DNA of 7,883 nt from JAOPZY01 sp036495025 (GTDB taxonomy: Bacteria > Actinomycetota > CADDZG01 > JAHWKV01 > JAOPZY01): positions 1-7,883 of the forward strand of contig DASXNO010000266.1 of NCBI GenBank assembly GCA_036495025.1. Reading direction: 5' to 3'. Under the pieces are notes generated by a model that saw only the letters and a program-made list of their open reading frames with translations, had not been told where the DNA came from and did not search any database. Position numbers and translations under genes: made by a program. How positions within the stretch are numbered: position 1 is the first letter of the stretch; every line of letters begins with the position of its first letter. Below, in pieces: positions 5,875 to 7,883 of the stretch.

Positions 5875-6797
5875 GAGCAGCCGCGATACGAGCATTCGGC
5901 GGTGCAGATCAGCTCGAGGAGATGGAGCTGCCCAAGCCCGAGGCGGGCGCCGGGCAGGTGCTGGTGCACGTCAAGGCGGCGGGCGTCGGCCCCTGGGACA
6001 TCGGGGCTCGGGAGGGCCACTTCGGCCCACTGGAGTTTCCCCACATCCTGGGCTTCGAGGCAGCCGGCGTGATCGAGGCGGTCGGCCCGGACGTCTCGGG
6101 TTTCGAGGTCGGCGGGGAGGTGTACACCTACTGCTACCCTTCCGGTGGCTACGCGGAGTACGTCGCCGCCAACGCGGACACGACCGCCGCCAAGCCCAAG
6201 AGCCTGGATTTCGTTGAAGCCGCCGCCGTCCCGGTCTGTGGGCTCAGCGCCCATCAGGGCGTGGTCGACGAGCTGGGTGTCTCCGAAGGGCAGACCATCC
6301 TGATCGCCGGGGCTGCGGGTGGCGTGGGCACCTACGCCGTGCAGGTTGCGGCGGCGCAGGGCGCGACCGTCATCGCGCACGCACGCCGGGAGCACCATGC
6401 CTTCCTGAGAGAGCTTGGAGCCGACGAGGTCGTCGACTACCGCGACGAGGACTGGGTCTCCCAGGTCCGTGCGGCACACCCCGGCGGCGTCGACGCCCTC
6501 CTCGACACGATCGGCGGCGAAGTGCTGGCGGGGTGCTTCGAGGCGGTGCGCGACGGGGGGAGGGCCGCCTCGCTCATCCCGGGCCCGGCACCGGAGGCCC
6601 CCCGGGGCATTCAATTCCACCAGTTCAACGGCATCCCCGACGGCGCCCGACTGGCGTTGCTCGGCCAGCTCGTCGACCAGGGCTCGCTCCGGGTCATCGT
6701 CCAGGAAGTCGTGCCGCTTGCCCGCGCCCGGGAGGCCCACAAGATGCTCGAGGATCATGCCGTGCGGGGCAAGGTCGTCCTGCGTGTCGACGAGTGA
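5871..6797 (+). CDS. Zinc-independent MDR oxidoreductase, quinone-oxidoreductase type
   Basis: This encodes a 308-residue medium-chain dehydrogenase/reductase. The GroES-like catalytic domain covers about residues 1-118 and contains 'GVGPWDIGAREG' and 'LGFEAAGVIEAVGPDV'. The Rossmann domain follows, with the nucleotide-binding motif AGAAGGVGTYAVQVA near residues 146-160 and 'ARREHHAFLRELGADEVVDYRDED' downstream. The AxxGGVG form and the lack of the zinc-binding Cys/His set place it among quinone oxidoreductase-like enzymes, which use NADPH (sometimes NADH) to reduce quinones or enones in the cytoplasm. The C-terminal 'GKVVLRVDE' is typical. The start GTG at 5871 overlaps the preceding TGA and has a GGGGAGG Shine-Dalgarno at 5854-5860; the frame is open further upstream but only as a shadow of the VOC gene. 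It probably reduces a pathway intermediate handled by neighbouring enzymes; the substrate cannot be read from the sequence. Confidence 0.93.
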   Translation: MRAAAIRAFGGADQLEEMELPKPEAGAGQVLVHVKAAGVGPWDIGAREGHFGPLEFPHILGFEAAGVIEAVGPDVSGFEVGGEVYTYCYPSGGYAEYVAANADTTAAKPKSLDFVEAAAVPVCGLSAHQGVVDELGVSEGQTILIAGAAGGVGTYAVQVAAAQGATVIAHARREHHAFLRELGADEVVDYRDEDWVSQVRAAHPGGVDALLDTIGGEVLAGCFEAVRDGGRAASLIPGPAPEAPRGIQFHQFNGIPDGARLALLGQLVDQGSLRVIVQEVVPLARAREAHKMLEDHAVRGKVVLRVDE

Positions 6798-6843
6798 CCG
6801 TGACGTAAGAGCGTCCCTCCCGAGGGGATCCCTGGCATCCACG

Positions 6844-7698
6844 ATGAGTGAGACACCGAAGATGGGCCTGTTCGCGGTCAACATGGCGCCATCGGTGGAG
6901 CCGGAGGTGGCGGCCTGGCTCGGCCGATTGGCCGAGGAGTTGGGCTACGAATCGCTGTGGGCAGGCGAACACGTGGTCCTGCCGGATCCTCAGTGCCCGC
7001 CGTCCCCCATCCCACCGACGGAGCCGATCGTCGACCCGCTCGTCAGCCTGACCTTCCTGGCGGCCCATACGACGAAGCTGCGGCTCGCCACCGGCATCAT
7101 CGTCCTTCCGGAGCGCAACCCCGTTGTCCTGGCGAAGGAGCTGGCAAGCCTCGACGTACTCTCCTGTGGGCGTCTCCTGTTTGGGATGGGCGTGGGCTTC
7201 CTGGAGCCCGAGTTCGCCGCCGTCGGCGTGCCGATGCGGGACCGGGGCAGGCGGGCGGAGGAATACCTCGAGGCCATGCAGGCCTTGTGGACGATGGACT
7301 CGCCGTCGTACTCGGGCCGCTTCGTCTCGTTCTCCGGGGTCAACGCCTACCCCCGGCCGGTCCAGAAACCGCTGCCGGTGGTGATGGGAGGTCAGGGCCC
7401 GGCCGTCTACCGGCGTGCCGTCGAGCGGGCGCACGGATGGTACGGCTTCCGGATGGATCCGTCCGCAGCCGCCTTCCATATCGAGAACCTGGCCGAGGCC
7501 GCCCGCCGCTACGAGCGACCCCCTGAGCTCGGACCCCTTGAGATCAGCATCACACCGTCGATGCCCCTCGACGCCGAGCTCGTGAGCCGCTACGCGGAGA
7601 TCGGCTGCCACCGGCTCATCGTCATGCCGCCGCCGCTGCTCGACCAGGAGGCCCTCGAGCAATTCGTCGTCGCCAACTCCCCAGCTCAGCTTTTGTGA
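6844..7698 (+). CDS. LLM-class (luciferase-like) F420-dependent oxidoreductase
   Basis: This encodes a 284-residue luciferase-like monooxygenase-fold (TIM barrel) protein. Typical motifs are 'LAEELGYESLWAGEHVVLP' near residues 29-47, 'LATGIIVLPERNPVVLAKELASLDVLSCGRL' in the middle, 'FGMGVGFLEPEFAAVGVPMRDRGRRAEEYLEAMQALW' and 'PRPVQKPLPVVMGGQGPAVYRRAVERAHGWYGF'. The pattern matches the actinobacterial LLM class commonly annotated as F420-dependent (the Rv2161c-type subgroup is my best guess). Such enzymes use reduced or oxidised coenzyme F420 for hydride transfer, though FMN cannot be excluded from sequence alone. ATG 6844 is the preferred start, with GAGGGG at 6822-6827 rather distant as SD; ATG 6862, which begins the first strand (MGLFAVNM), is the alternative. 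The open frame upstream is a shadow of the MDR gene. It follows that gene by 46 nt and probably shares its transcript. Confidence 0.93.
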   Translation: MSETPKMGLFAVNMAPSVEPEVAAWLGRLAEELGYESLWAGEHVVLPDPQCPPSPIPPTEPIVDPLVSLTFLAAHTTKLRLATGIIVLPERNPVVLAKELASLDVLSCGRLLFGMGVGFLEPEFAAVGVPMRDRGRRAEEYLEAMQALWTMDSPSYSGRFVSFSGVNAYPRPVQKPLPVVMGGQGPAVYRRAVERAHGWYGFRMDPSAAAFHIENLAEAARRYERPPELGPLEISITPSMPLDAELVSRYAEIGCHRLIVMPPPLLDQEALEQFVVANSPAQLL

Positions 7699-7729
7699 GA
7701 TTGCAGTCAATGCGTTGACGCATAACTCA
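7696..7729. promoter_or_regulatory. Dyad-symmetric element, candidate operator
   Basis: The spacer before the last gene contains a perfect core inverted repeat, GTCAA (7706-7710) - TGCG - TTGAC (7715-7719). Around the same centre lie outer arms TGAG (7696-7699) and CTCA (7726-7729), so the whole element spans 34 bp. The TTGAC arm overlaps a -35-like TTGACG at 7715-7720, an arrangement expected of a repressor site, but I see no good -10 hexamer 16-18 nt downstream. The left outer arm includes the stop codon of the LLM gene. There is no T-run, so it is not a typical terminator. Confidence 0.35.
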
Positions 7730-7754
7730 ACTGGCCCCGCGAAAGGAGAACGAG

Positions 7755-7883
7755 ATGCACACTCGGAGATGGTTCGTCGTATTGCTGTGCGGGATATCGA
7801 CGTTTCTGGCGGGAACGTTGGCACTGCCGGCGAACGCAGAGGGTGCGTTGCCAGCGGCACCAGCGGCCGTCGTTTTGTACTAT
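7755..7883 (+). CDS. Exported protein, N-terminus only (signal peptide)
   Basis: The first 43 codons of a gene that runs off the window. The start ATG at 7755 is fixed by a strong AAAGGAG at 7742-7748. The peptide has a Sec signal form: a charged N-region (MHTRRW), a hydrophobic core (FVVLLCGISTFLAGTLAL) and a probable signal peptidase I site after PANA, with the mature chain starting near EGALPAAP. The Cys in the core is not followed by a lipobox-like arrangement, so a lipoprotein is unlikely. The mature domain is not visible, so no function can be given. Codon use here includes more A/T-ending codons (GTA, TTG, ATA, TTT) than in the preceding genes, and the separate ribosome-binding site and upstream dyad suggest it may start its own transcription unit. 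Confidence 0.75.
   Translation, partial: MHTRRWFVVLLCGISTFLAGTLALPANAEGALPAAPAAVVLYY

Noticed and set aside
6815..6826. Inverted repeat CCCTC-CC-GAGGG between the MDR and LLM genes as a terminator
   Set aside because: The loop is only 2 nt, the stem 5 bp, and no T-run follows; a chance match in GC-rich DNA is more likely.
6415..6843. N-terminal extension of the LLM oxidoreductase
   Set aside because: It is an out-of-frame reading of the MDR gene, rich in Ser and Arg; the TIM-barrel first strand begins just after the ATG at 6844.
5529..6884. Minus-strand open frame opposite the VOC and MDR genes, with similar ones at 6694-7860, 237-1334 and 2295-3323
   Set aside because: Low-complexity translations without family motifs; the plus-strand genes carry clear conserved motifs and ribosome-binding sites.
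1..7883. CRISPR arrays, tRNA or rRNA genes, transposases or attachment sites
   Set aside because: I saw no spaced direct-repeat array, no tRNA-like cloverleaf, no rRNA sequence and no transposase or integrase motif. The only repeats are the short in-gene ones listed.

Overview
This is a high-GC window with strong G/C preference at third codon positions. It carries an apparent F420-dependent luciferase-like oxidoreductase and several GTG starts, which points to a high-GC actinobacterium (Actinomycetota). The phylum is an inference and I cannot name a genus. All supported genes lie on the + strand, in a tight array that looks like one operon or two closely joined operons. Four junctions are coupled: a 4-nt gap at 1355/1360, an ATGA overlap at 2256, an ATGA overlap at 3914 and a GTGA overlap at 5871. 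The other gaps downstream of the second gene are 11 to 56 nt.

Layout: (1) 1-90, the possible tail of an upstream gene, with a short class III nucleotidyl-cyclase-like stretch. (2) 78-347, a small dimeric alpha/beta-barrel (ABM/EthD-like) protein. (3) 348-476, the only sizeable intergenic gap and the best place for a promoter. (4) 477-3917, four consecutive genes encoding NTF2/SnoaL-fold proteins: three tandem-domain proteins and one single-domain protein, seven domains in all. One of the tandem proteins also has an N-terminal module resembling the C-terminal calcium-binding region of RTX proteins. (5) 3914-5452, a DUF2182 polytopic membrane protein with a Met-rich tail, followed by its common genomic partner, a Cys-rich DUF1326 protein. 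Together they look like a metal (perhaps copper) handling pair. (6) 5464-7698, a VOC/glyoxalase-fold protein, a zinc-independent quinone-oxidoreductase-type MDR enzyme and an LLM-class F420-dependent oxidoreductase. (7) 7699-7754, a short spacer with a dyad-symmetric element, then (8) the first 43 codons of an exported protein that runs off the window.

Read together, the operon combines small-molecule enzymes (SnoaL-like cyclase/isomerase folds, an ABM-like protein, a VOC protein and two reductases) with a membrane metal-handling pair. A biosynthetic or catabolic pathway for a polyketide-, terpenoid- or quinone-like compound would fit, but no substrate can be read from the sequence. The unusual points are the multiplication of NTF2-like domains, the RTX-like/SnoaL fusion and the metal module embedded among these enzymes.
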